A DNA stretch of 10,821 nt from an uncultured Lachnospiraceae bacterium (lineage in GTDB: Bacteria; Bacillota; Clostridia; Lachnospirales; Lachnospiraceae). The DNA is taken from positions 1-10,821 of the forward strand of contig CACXEL010000054.1 in assembly GCA_902766655.1 (NCBI GenBank), given 5' to 3'. Shown here piece after piece: positions 1 through 6,457 of this stretch; position 1 is the stretch's first letter; the number at the start of each line of letters is the position of its first letter. A program made the position numbers and the translations under genes. The notes beneath the pieces were generated by a model that saw only the letters and a list, made by a program, of their open reading frames with translations, did not search any database and was not told the origin of the DNA.

Positions 1-682
1 GATAGAAGGTGGTCATGACGACCTTCTTCGCCTCCTCGCACCAGGTGAAGTTGCCGGGCGCCGTGGTCGGGAAGACCTGGGGCACCGTCTTTTCGAACTC
101 ATTGGGGATGGTCCAGTCGTCGTAGAAGAAATAGCGGTCCTGGTATTCCTTTTCCCCTTTTTTGGCGCGAAGGGCCCACTCGTGGTCCTCGCTGGTGTGG
201 TTCATGACGAAGTCAAGGCAGACACTGATCCCGCGCGCATGGCACTTGGAGGCCAGGGCCTTGAGATCATCCATGGTTCCGAGTTCCGGCTGAACGGTAC
301 GGAAGTCCTCGACGGCATAGCCGCCGTCGCTCCGTCCCAGAGGTGTCTTGAGCAGGGGCATCAGGTGCAGGTAGTTGACGCCGCACTCCTCGATGTAGTC
401 GATGTGAGAGGAAATGCCGTTCAGTGTCTCGGCGAAGCAGTTGACGTACATGAGCATGCCGAGCAGGTCATTGCCCTTGTACCATTCCCCGGAAGCTGTA
501 CGCCGGCGGTCCCACTCCTTGAGCTCCTCGGGCCGCTGCGTATAGTAGTCGTAAAGCATTGAACAAAAATAGTCGAACGCGTGAGTGTCATTATGATAAA
601 GCTCGCTGTAGTACCACTTAAGCTCATCATAATGCCTGCTCAGACGTTCGACAAACACGCTATCCCATGTGGGGTCAATCAT
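1..682 (-). CDS. Amylosucrase (GH13), N-terminal part, 3' end outside window
   Basis: The translation from 682 gives 227 residues and runs off the left edge. It matches the N-terminal helical region and start of the GH13 barrel of amylosucrases, which use sucrose as glucosyl donor to build alpha-1,4-glucan and release fructose. Visible landmarks are HLMPLL (106-111), SDGGYAV (118-124), conserved region I DFVMNH (157-162) followed by TSEDHEWA, and the amylosucrase-typical VFPTTAPGNFTW stretch near 203-214, followed by TTF. The SDGGY Asp belongs to the sucrose-binding subsite in the Neisseria enzyme. The catalytic nucleophile and acid/base lie beyond the window. The start is supported by GGAGG six nucleotides upstream of the ATG. 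There is no signal peptide, so the enzyme should be cytoplasmic. It has its own promoter and is not in an operon with the next gene. Sucrose phosphorylase is the main alternative, but the N-terminal region favours amylosucrase. Confidence 0.9.
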   Translation of the reverse strand, partial: MIDPTWDSVFVERLSRHYDELKWYYSELYHNDTHAFDYFCSMLYDYYTQRPEELKEWDRRRTASGEWYKGNDLLGMLMYVNCFAETLNGISSHIDYIEECGVNYLHLMPLLKTPLGRSDGGYAVEDFRTVQPELGTMDDLKALASKCHARGISVCLDFVMNHTSEDHEWALRAKKGEKEYQDRYFFYDDWTIPNEFEKTVPQVFPTTAPGNFTWCEEAKKVVMTTFY

Positions 683-743
683 GTTCTTCCTCCATCCGTG
701 ATAATTTACTGCCCAAAAAAGGCAGGCACTATAATACTATTTA

Positions 744-772
744 ACTATAATTTACCCCCGGTCTTTTTTCAA
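744..772 (-). promoter_or_regulatory. Sigma-70-type promoter of the amylosucrase gene
   Basis: On the minus strand the -35 TTGAAA (767-772) and -10 TATAGT (744-749) are separated by exactly 17 nt. A second -10-like TATTAT lies slightly downstream. The start site would fall near 737, giving a leader of about 55 nt that holds a small hairpin (709-713 CTGCC with 721-725) and the ribosome site. Confidence 0.6.
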
Positions 773-1008
773 ATCCTTTTTCCCCAAACCCCTTATGGGA
801 CTTCTTTTTCAGCACATTTGCATATTTTCGCTTTGTCGAATTAGCATAATTGCACATGCAGTATTGGCTGATATCTCTTTTTGGGTGCCCCGATTGTCTG
901 ATAATTCCGGCCATGAAAGCGCTTCGGCGCAACAGATGCCGGCAGCTTTCCGCCCTGCCTTTCCCAGTCCTTCGGAGGTATGCGGCTCTTGAAAAACCGC
1001 CTCACAGA

Positions 1009-1040
1009 CAAAAAGGCCGGTTCCCTGAGGAACCGGCCTT
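1009..1040 (-). terminator. Rho-independent terminator of the ECF S component gene
   Basis: A perfect 12-bp stem (1013-1024 with 1029-1040) has a 4-nt loop. On the minus strand it runs straight into a T-run (complement of 1009-1014), 25 nt after the stop codon of the ECF gene. It closes that transcript before the amylosucrase promoter. The rest of the 382-nt interval 683-1064 holds only the amylosucrase promoter and leader and no credible gene. Confidence 0.92.
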
Positions 1041-1064
1041 GCCGTATGTACCATGTATGAAGAA

Positions 1065-1691
1065 TCAAGCACTGAAGGCCACTCTGCCGCGGAAGGCGAC
1101 GGAAAGAGCCTTACAGACGGCTGCCCCGACCAGGCCGCAGACGCAGGCTTCCGCCAGCCCCTGGACACCTACGAGGAGAACGACGAACATGACGGGGTTG
1201 GTCGCGCCGAACTTGGCGACAAGACCCTGAACATATTCCGTTCCATAGAAGAACATACAGATGTAACCCATAAAGAAGATCGTGTTGAGCACGGGCGCCG
1301 CGACGGAACCGACCAGGTAAGACCAGGTATGCTTCTTATCATAATTGCGGATCGCCGTGAAAATGAGCCCCGTGCAAAGGCCCATGAGCACGCGCATGAC
1401 CACGCAGAGAACAAAAGTGCTGACCGGATTCAAATTAAAGAAGATGCCGGTCATGACGGACTTGCCCGTGATGGCGTCATATAGGCTGTAGGCACCGAAG
1501 ACGCCGCCGAGAACGGCACCGGCCAGCGGTCCGAGCGTGATGGCGCCAACTGCGATCGGCAGTGTCAGGAAGCTCATGTTGAGCGGTCCCACGGGAACGC
1601 TGCCAAGGCCCATGGCGCGCATGACCATCTGGATGCAGATGAGCATGGCGAGCTGTGCGAGATAGGTAAGATCCTTCTTTCTGTTTTTCAT
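1065..1691 (-). CDS. ECF transporter S component, probably for pantothenate
   Basis: This 208-residue, highly hydrophobic protein has about six membrane segments (roughly 9-28, 36-56, 58-72, 83-112, 125-150, 160-195), the usual size and layout of ECF substrate-binding (S) subunits. The N-terminal pattern, an alanine-rich first helix, then GSVPVGPLNMSFLTLPIAVG, then LGPLAGAVLGGVFG, is typical of the ECF_trnsprt family that includes the pantothenate component PanT. S components capture a vitamin in the membrane and work with shared EcfA/A'/T modules encoded elsewhere. None is in this window, so this is a group II, solitary S gene. The neighbours coaX and coaBC act on pantothenate and its products, which makes pantothenate the most likely substrate. 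That is inference from context. The start follows AGGAGG by about 8 nt. The gene has its own promoter and terminator. Confidence 0.85.
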   Translation of the reverse strand: MKNRKKDLTYLAQLAMLICIQMVMRAMGLGSVPVGPLNMSFLTLPIAVGAITLGPLAGAVLGGVFGAYSLYDAITGKSVMTGIFFNLNPVSTFVLCVVMRVLMGLCTGLIFTAIRNYDKKHTWSYLVGSVAAPVLNTIFFMGYICMFFYGTEYVQGLVAKFGATNPVMFVVLLVGVQGLAEACVCGLVGAAVCKALSVAFRGRVAFSA

Positions 1692-1822
1692 TTTTCTTTC
1701 CTCCTGCTGTTCCGCCTCTTTGCGGATATAGCGAAATTTCTCCGACCGGTCTTCGGGTTCGGCTTCTTTGCGGTAACAGCCCTGCAGGGTCTGTTCCTCG
1801 GCTTCCTCCTCCGGTCTGTGAC
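1692..1822 (-). other. About 130-nt leader of the ECF S component, possibly structured or partly coding
   Basis: Between the predicted start site (about 1822) and the ATG at 1691 lies an unusually long leader. It can fold: GACCGG (1811-1816) pairs with CCGGTC (1744-1749) and encloses an inner hairpin AACAG-A-CCC / GGG-CTGTT with one bulged A. It also carries a near-duplicated segment (CCGCAAAGA followed by GC-rich GAAC). Read in frame with the ECF gene, the leader is open for about 43 codons, rich in Glu and Lys, but offers no ATG, GTG or TTG start. I do not recognise a known riboswitch class here. Confidence 0.35.
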
Positions 1823-1828
1823 ATCCTT

Positions 1829-1856
1829 ATAATATCCTAAAATTGTGAAAAGTCAA
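1829..1856 (-). promoter_or_regulatory. Promoter of the ECF S component gene
   Basis: On the minus strand -35 TTGACT (1851-1856) is followed after 16 nt by -10 TATTAT (1829-1834). An overlapping ATTATA gives a 17-nt spacer. It lies between coaX and the ECF gene, so the transporter can be expressed independently of coaX. Confidence 0.65.
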
Positions 1857-1936
1857 TGTCCTCCCGGGCAAGTATCCGAATTAGTACAAAGTCTCTCCTG
1901 CCGGATCCGGTCCCACCGCAGGGCACAGTCCGACGG

Positions 1937-1970
1937 GAGGATCCTTCCTGTTGTTCATGTCCGGATCCTC
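1937..1970 (-). terminator. Hairpin just after the coaX stop codon, no T-run
   Basis: A perfect 8-bp inverted repeat (GAGGATCC at 1937-1944, GGATCCTC at 1963-1970, 18-nt loop) begins 2 nt beyond the coaX stop. A further perfect palindrome CCGGATCCGG sits at 1901-1910. There is no T-run, so this may be a 3'-end stabiliser or weak terminator, not a classical intrinsic terminator. Confidence 0.35.
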
Positions 1971-1971
1971 T

Positions 1972-2757
1972 TCACATTCCCCGCGAATAAATGCAGGCCA
2001 ACCCCTTCAGCATGAGCTGGGGCTCGTAGGCGCAGGGATGGGTAAGATACGGGAGGATGAGGGGCGCCTTGCCGCCAGTGACGAGCAGTGACACCGGACG
2101 CCCGAGGGCCTGCCCTACCCGGTCCGTGAGTCCGTCGATCATGGCTGCCGTACCGTTCACGGCACCCGAGAGCATGCACTGGACCGTATTCTCCCCGATA
2201 AGGCCGGCCGGCCTCACCGCCTCAAGGGCAGGCAGCTGGGCCGTCTTCTCGTGCAGGGCAGTGAGCCCCGTGCCGATCCCGGCGCAAATGAGGCCCCCCA
2301 GAAAGACCCTGCCCTCCCCGACCACATTGATGGTCGTGGCGGTACCCAGGTCCACAGTCATGACAGGGAGGGGCAGGCAGGCCGCCGCGAAGGAGGCATC
2401 CACCAGCCGGTCATGCCCCAGCGTGGAGGTGTCCACCCGGTCGAAGGCGAGGCCTGTGTCCGTCATGCGGTCCACGACCAGGACATCCAGGCCAAATACG
2501 TCCGCCACTGCCCTGCGGACAGCGGGAACCACGGCGGGAACCACGGAGCTCAGCACCGCCCCCTCGGGCAGGGGCATCTCCGCATCCTCCGCCGCCAGGG
2601 TCTCCTGAAGGCAGGCCAGGAGCTGCTCCACCGCCGTCTCGGGGTCCCCGGTCCCGGTCTCCACACGGCCGGACGCCACCACCTCCCAGTCGGTCCCCTC
2701 GCCGGAGACAAAACCAAAATTCATCGTCGTGTTGCCAATATCGATTGCCAGTATCAT
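1972..2757 (-). CDS. coaX: Type III pantothenate kinase
   Basis: CoaX phosphorylates pantothenate to 4'-phosphopantothenate, the first committed step of coenzyme A synthesis. The 261-residue length is normal. Family motifs occur in order: phosphate-binding DIGNT (6-10), SSVVPAV (70-76), the GxDR motif GHDR (114-117) that carries the catalytic Asp116, DLGTATT (136-142), GGLICAGIG (154-162), GENTVQCMLSG (188-198) and VTGG (226-229). This is the acetate-kinase/Hsp70 fold enzyme, which in characterised members is not feedback-inhibited by CoA. TTIN (141-144) has Asn where most relatives I know have Asp, a minor oddity. The start at MILAIDIGNT is fixed by family alignment, although no good Shine-Dalgarno precedes it. 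It is divergent from coaBC and lies upstream of the ECF S component on the same strand. Confidence 0.95.
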   Translation of the reverse strand: MILAIDIGNTTMNFGFVSGEGTDWEVVASGRVETGTGDPETAVEQLLACLQETLAAEDAEMPLPEGAVLSSVVPAVVPAVRRAVADVFGLDVLVVDRMTDTGLAFDRVDTSTLGHDRLVDASFAAACLPLPVMTVDLGTATTINVVGEGRVFLGGLICAGIGTGLTALHEKTAQLPALEAVRPAGLIGENTVQCMLSGAVNGTAAMIDGLTDRVGQALGRPVSLLVTGGKAPLILPYLTHPCAYEPQLMLKGLACIYSRGM

Positions 2758-2770
2758 ATGTCACGTATCA

Positions 2771-2796
2771 GCCGGTCTCCGTGGGGAGAGGCCGGC
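2771..2796 (-). promoter_or_regulatory. GC-rich hairpin in the coaX leader
   Basis: On the minus strand GCCGG(CC)TCTCC pairs with GGAGACCGGC around a 4-nt loop: 10 bp with a 2-nt bulge, ending 13 nt before the coaX ATG. The only purine-rich candidate ribosome site (GGAG) is inside this stem, so the hairpin may affect coaX translation. The rest of the 306-nt divergent interval 2758-3063 holds the coaBC promoter and a 6-bp GC hairpin (2927-2932 with 2941-2946). I could not place a convincing coaX promoter. Confidence 0.4.
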
Positions 2797-2994
2797 ACTT
2801 CCTTTCTCCCGGCAGTTCCGGGCGAGAGCCACCGGACCTTCAGAAGGCAGATCTTTCCTTCTCACAAAAGCCTCGGGAATCAGTCCAAAGGCGTGCCGAA
2901 TTTGAATTATCCTCCCGCGATGGCACCGGCGGCTTCCGGTCCGCCGCCTTCACCCTTCAGTTTACGAAAAGCCCGCCCCACTTTCAAGAGCCAC

Positions 2995-3024
2995 TTGACC
3001 TGGCGCCGGGCCGGATGCTATGTT
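2995..3024 (+). promoter_or_regulatory. Promoter of coaBC
   Basis: -35 TTGACC (2995-3000) and -10 TATGTT (3019-3024) have an 18-nt spacer. The start site would fall near 3031, giving a short leader that contains AGGAGGG (3051-3057). This argues against an upstream in-frame ATG at 3031 and for the start at 3064. Confidence 0.55.
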
Positions 3025-3063
3025 TAGCGTATGATCAATACCTGTTCACGAGGAGGGCTCAGC

Positions 3064-4260
3064 ATGGAAAACTTAAGCGGAAAGACCGTAGTTCTGGGGA
3101 TCACAGGCGGAATTGCCGCCTACAAGATGGCCAACGTGGCCAGCGCCCTGCGCAAGACCGGGGCGGACGTCCACGTCCTCATGACGCAGAACGCCACCCA
3201 GTTCATCACGCCCCTCACCTTCGAGACCCTGACCGGCCACAAGTGCCTGGTGGATACCTTCGACAGGAATTTTCAGTACGACGTGACCCATATTTCCCTG
3301 GCCAAGGCGGCGGATCTCATTTTGGTCGCTCCGGCGACGGCGGACGTGATCGCCAAGATGGCAGCCGGCATCGCCGACGACATGCTGACCACCGTGGTGC
3401 TGGCCTCCCGGGCCGTAAAGCTGGTCGCCCCTTCCATGAACACGGCCATGCTGGAAAATGAAATCACCCAGGACAATCTCGCCCGTCTCCGCCATTACGG
3501 CTTTGAGATCATCGAGCCCGCCAGCGGGCTTCTGGCCTGCCAGGATGTCGGCAAGGGGAAGCTCCCCTCCGAGGAGACCCTCATGGAGCACATTTACCGC
3601 CACCTGGCCTGTGAGAAGGATATGGCGGGTATCCGCGTGACCGTGACCGCCGGCCCCACCCGGGAGCCCCTGGATCCGGTCCGCTTCCTCACCAACTACA
3701 GCTCCGGCAAAATGGGCTATGCCATCGCCCGGCGGGCCATGCTCAGGGGAGCCGATGTGACCCTCATTTCCGGCCCCGTCAGCCTCGACCCGGTCCCCTT
3801 CGTAAACATGGTACCCATAAACTCGGCTCTGGACATGTTCCACGCCGTCACGGCAGCCCTGCCGGAGACAGACATCCTGATCAAGGCAGCCGCCGTGGCC
3901 GACTACAGACCTGCGGAGGTGGCCGACAACAAGATCAAGAAGAAGGACGGAGACCTCAGTCTGGCCCTGGAGCGCACGGACGACATCCTCGGCTGGTGCG
4001 GCAGACACCGCCACGAGGGTCTCTTCCTCTGCGGTTTCTCCATGGAGACCGCAGACATGCTGGAGAATTCCAGAAAGAAGCTGGTGAAAAAAGGACTCGA
4101 CATGATTGCCGCCAACAACGTCAAGGTGGCGGGGGCCGGCTTCGGCGTCTCCACCAACATACTGACCCTGATCTCCGCCGACGGCGTGAAGGAGCTCCCC
4201 CTCATGAGCAAGGAGGACGCGGCCGGTGTCCTCCTCGACGAGATCATGGCCAGAAGATGA
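3064..4260 (+). CDS. coaBC: Bifunctional phosphopantothenoylcysteine decarboxylase / phosphopantothenate-cysteine ligase
   Basis: CoaBC joins 4'-phosphopantothenate to cysteine (CTP-dependent CoaB half) and decarboxylates the product to 4'-phosphopantetheine (FMN-dependent CoaC half). The 398-residue product has CoaC at about 1-185 and CoaB at about 188-398. Residues known from E. coli Dfp are all present with a +1 offset: His76 in THIS, Asn126 in PSMN, Cys159 in AC, Asn211 in TNYSSGKMG and Lys290 in NKIKKK. FMN-binding ITGGIAAYK (13-21), GPTREPLDPVR (197-207), AAAVADYRP (275-283) and GFSMETAD (324-331) fit. One oddity is ACQD (158-161), where ACGD is usual. I chose ATG 3064 because AGGAGGG lies six nucleotides upstream and the promoter would make ATG 3031 leaderless. 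It is divergent from coaX. Confidence 0.96.
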   Translation: MENLSGKTVVLGITGGIAAYKMANVASALRKTGADVHVLMTQNATQFITPLTFETLTGHKCLVDTFDRNFQYDVTHISLAKAADLILVAPATADVIAKMAAGIADDMLTTVVLASRAVKLVAPSMNTAMLENEITQDNLARLRHYGFEIIEPASGLLACQDVGKGKLPSEETLMEHIYRHLACEKDMAGIRVTVTAGPTREPLDPVRFLTNYSSGKMGYAIARRAMLRGADVTLISGPVSLDPVPFVNMVPINSALDMFHAVTAALPETDILIKAAAVADYRPAEVADNKIKKKDGDLSLALERTDDILGWCGRHRHEGLFLCGFSMETADMLENSRKKLVKKGLDMIAANNVKVAGAGFGVSTNILTLISADGVKELPLMSKEDAAGVLLDEIMARR

Positions 4261-4294
4261 GACGACCTGTCCCTTGCAAACATATGGAAATAAA

Positions 4295-4335
4295 ATGACC
4301 GCCCTGCTGCGAAGCTCTCGTCGCAGGGCGGTCAT
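4295..4335. terminator. Bidirectional terminator between coaBC and the SH3b lipoprotein gene
   Basis: A perfect 13-bp stem (4295-4307 with 4323-4335) and 15-nt loop sits between two convergent genes. The T-rich tail is better on the minus strand (TTTTATTT after the stem) than on the plus strand (CATTT). It probably ends both transcripts. Confidence 0.8.
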
Positions 4336-4351
4336 CATTTCCAAACGGTAT

Positions 4352-5812
4352 TTATCTCTCGGCATAGCGGAGATCGTCCAGGTCGTCCGTGATGTAGCGG
4401 GGAGAAACATAGCCCTCCTCGCCGGTCGCGTTGACGCGGACGTGAGCCATCTCGTTCTCATAGCCCAGAAGCGTCAGCTCGGTCAGAGGATCCAGGTTGG
4501 TCACATAGTCGGACTCGTAATCCGGTTCCTTGCGCAGGTAGAGGGACGAAGCGACGTCCACATAGTAGACCTTGCCGGTATTCCCGGTCTCATCGCTATC
4601 CTCCTCCGTCTCTTCCGTATCGTCCGGATCCTGCGTCTCTTCAGTCTCCTCCGTATCGTCCGTCTCCTCCACGGGCAGGGCTGTTCCCTGCTCCTCGGCG
4701 ATCTCGACAGCGTTCCGATAGCTGCCGTCGTCGATCAGGACGTACTGGCCGGTGCAATAGGCGACCTCGCCGGTCTCCTTGATCATGACGTAGGCGTAAT
4801 CGCCGACGACCTTGAGGACGTACATTTCCGTGCCGGACTCCACGGAGCCGAAGGCCTCGTAATCCTGGCCCGGTCCGTTCCTGAGGGCCAGGGTAGTCCG
4901 GGTGTTGGAGGTGTAGATGGTCTCGTCGGTAATCTCCGGGATTTCCTCGGTATCCACCATGATGACACTCGAGTAATCCTCAGGATCGACGGAGACGAGG
5001 GCTGGCTTCCCTGTGGGCGTCTTCTTATAGGTAATCAGGATCCTGCCGTCCCGGAGGGTCAGTCTGTAAGGCTCCTCGAAGTACTCGGTCAGGTTCCTGA
5101 TCCGCTTGATGGTCTGCCCATGCATGCTCATGACGAAAAGGTCAGCCTCATCCGCGCCGGCGAAATAGAAGGTCTCCCCCTCATGGGCCCAGGCCTTGTC
5201 CGCGACGCGGTCTTCCAGCTCAGTGTTGCGCCAGTATTCCACGCCGGTCTCCTTGTTGAGCCGGACTACATTGCCGTCCTCCACATAGAAGTAGGAGTCC
5301 GCCAGGATCATGAGCCCGGTAATGCTGGGGACCTCAGAGGTCTCGTACTCTTCCGTCACGTTCTGCCAGACCACCTCATCCTTGCCGTTTATGCCTGTGA
5401 TGACCGCGTGATCCATATCGTCGCGGGTGACCAGCTCAAAATTGACGTTGACGACCTCAGCGAGCTGTTCGTCGGTCGCCTCGGGCGCAATCACGTGTCC
5501 CTCGGCGATCTCCGGGGAAATGACGTCCGACTCGCCCGTCACGCCTTCCGCCCCTTCAGCGTTCTCCGCTTCCTGCGACCCGTTCTGTGCGCTCTCTTCC
5601 TCGCCGGTCCCTTGTGAGGAATCCGGTTCCCCGGCCGTCTCTCCTTCCGCTGCCGCGTCCGGGGCAGCTTCGCCTTCCGGACCGTTCTCTGCCGCGGAAG
5701 CCTCGGCAGTGTCCTCCGCTGCATTGCCCGTATCAGGTGCGGACGCGGAGCAGCCGCCAAGCAGGGCAGTTGCCGTCAGCACCGCCAGAATATACAGTCT
5801 GATTTTTCTCAT
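4352..5812 (-). CDS. Lipoprotein with acidic linker, beta-propeller-like middle and two SH3b domains
   Basis: The 486-residue protein starts with a lipoprotein signal (MRKIRLYIL, hydrophobic core, lipobox LGGC with Cys21), so it should be anchored outside the membrane. Residues 22-100 are a low-complexity Ala/Glu/Ser linker suited to crossing the wall. Residues about 130-290 contain repeated beta-strand patterns (VVWQN, VEYWRN, LVSVD) that resemble partial propeller blades. Two bacterial SH3 domains follow: about 299-361 (LALRNGPG, then GYxY-like hydrophobics) and 415-474 (LYLRKEPD, EGYVSPRYI). SH3b domains usually bind peptidoglycan. A Thr/Glu/Asp spacer (381-410) separates them. No catalytic domain is recognisable, so the role is unknown, perhaps wall sensing or anchoring. 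The start at 5812 is chosen over a longer open frame because it gives the lipoprotein signal, has GGAGG upstream and overlaps the preceding stop as ATGA. Confidence 0.85.
   Translation of the reverse strand: MRKIRLYILAVLTATALLGGCSASAPDTGNAAEDTAEASAAENGPEGEAAPDAAAEGETAGEPDSSQGTGEEESAQNGSQEAENAEGAEGVTGESDVISPEIAEGHVIAPEATDEQLAEVVNVNFELVTRDDMDHAVITGINGKDEVVWQNVTEEYETSEVPSITGLMILADSYFYVEDGNVVRLNKETGVEYWRNTELEDRVADKAWAHEGETFYFAGADEADLFVMSMHGQTIKRIRNLTEYFEEPYRLTLRDGRILITYKKTPTGKPALVSVDPEDYSSVIMVDTEEIPEITDETIYTSNTRTTLALRNGPGQDYEAFGSVESGTEMYVLKVVGDYAYVMIKETGEVAYCTGQYVLIDDGSYRNAVEIAEEQGTALPVEETDDTEETEETQDPDDTEETEEDSDETGNTGKVYYVDVASSLYLRKEPDYESDYVTNLDPLTELTLLGYENEMAHVRVNATGEEGYVSPRYITDDLDDLRYAER
4589..4660 (-). 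repeat. Tandem 36-bp repeat encoding the acidic spacer between SH3b domains
   Basis: Two adjacent 12-codon units encode DDTEETEETQDP and DDTEETEEDSDE (residues 385-408 of the lipoprotein). A 13-nt core, TCCGTATCGTCCG on the plus strand, recurs exactly 36 nt apart at 4614 and 4650. The in-frame unit length allows spacer expansion or contraction without frameshift. Confidence 0.6.
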
Positions 5813-6393
5813 TCTGCTCCCTCCTTCCTGAGCTTGTTGATGGCCCACTGGTAGCACCAGGCCTGGGTACGGGCTGCGAAAGGCTCTGTCCTGATCAGGT
5901 CCATGACCTCCTGCGGCGTATACCATCCCGCCTTGATTTCCTCATAGGTGGAGCTGCTGCGGGCGAATTCACCGGCGGCCCGGCCGGTGATGCAGAGATT
6001 TCGTTCATTGGAGAAGCCGATGGCGCCGTAGCTGAAATCGATCACATCCTCCACGCGCGTCAAGGTGAGGCCGGTCTCCTCCTTGAGCTCCCGCCTCGCG
6101 CTTTCTTCGGGCGTCTCACCCGGATCGATGAGTCCCGCAGGAAAATTGTAAATGAAGACACCCATGGCCATCCTGAACTCCCGGCACAGGAGGATCCGGC
6201 TGTCCGTCTCGTCGGTGGCGATGATGATGACCGAATCCACCTTGGGATTGTTGAGATCCTTCAGGTCCTTCATATCCGGATTGCGGCTGATCATCTCGTA
6301 GGTCTTCATTTTCCCGTCCGCAGTCTCGTAGTCCACGTCGTAGCGGGTGATGAAGCGCCCTTCACATACCTTTCGCATACCCAAGTATTTCAC
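5809..6393 (-). CDS. Nudix hydrolase, ADP-ribose pyrophosphatase-like
   Basis: Nudix enzymes cleave nucleoside diphosphates linked to another moiety. The 194-residue product carries a perfect Nudix box from Gly87 to Leu109: G-x5-E93-x7-R101-E102-L-x-E105-E106-x-G108-L, where the glutamates bind the metal. The N-terminal beta-strand region (1-55) followed by the box resembles the ADP-ribose/nucleotide-sugar pyrophosphatase group. The substrate cannot be fixed from sequence. I start at GTG 6393 because GAGGGGG precedes it by 6 nt. The ATG at 6420 lies almost on the predicted transcription start and has no ribosome site. The stop overlaps the start of the SH3b lipoprotein by 4 nt (ATGA), implying translational coupling. 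The biological reason for that pairing is unclear. Confidence 0.85.
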   Translation of the reverse strand: MKYLGMRKVCEGRFITRYDVDYETADGKMKTYEMISRNPDMKDLKDLNNPKVDSVIIIATDETDSRILLCREFRMAMGVFIYNFPAGLIDPGETPEESARRELKEETGLTLTRVEDVIDFSYGAIGFSNERNLCITGRAAGEFARSSSTYEEIKAGWYTPQEVMDLIRTEPFAARTQAWCYQWAINKLRKEGAE

Positions 6394-6428
6394 GGCTTGC
6401 CCCCTCAAACAATTATTCATACAGAGTT

Positions 6429-6457
6429 ATTGTAAAATACCCCACCCGGATAGACAA
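6429..6457 (-). promoter_or_regulatory. Promoter of the Nudix-lipoprotein operon
   Basis: On the minus strand -35 TTGTCT (6452-6457) and -10 TACAAT (6429-6434) are exactly 17 nt apart. The start site near 6422 gives a leader of about 29 nt to the GTG at 6393, which supports that start codon. Confidence 0.65.

Noticed and set aside
741..932. 63-codon minus-strand frame upstream of the amylosucrase gene
   Set aside because: It covers the amylosucrase promoter, has no ribosome site and has no recognisable features.
1477..1824. 115-codon minus-strand frame starting at ATG 1824
   Set aside because: The start lies at the predicted transcription start with no ribosome site, and most of the frame overlaps the ECF S gene out of frame; the product is Arg/Gly-rich.
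2251..3027. Open frames on the plus strand across coaX and the coaX-coaBC gap
   Set aside because: They overlap coaX antisense and the coaBC promoter. Composition is Arg/Gly/Pro-rich with no recognisable motif.
3073..4461. 462-codon open frame on the minus strand across coaBC
   Set aside because: It is exactly antisense to coaBC, which has all catalytic residues; the translation is low-complexity His/Gly/Val-rich and matches no family. It is a GC-rich shadow.
4226..5617. 463-codon open frame on the plus strand across the SH3b lipoprotein gene
   Set aside because: Antisense shadow of a gene with a clear signal peptide and SH3b domains. The repetitive Val/Asp/Leu/Gly composition reflects the opposite-strand codons.
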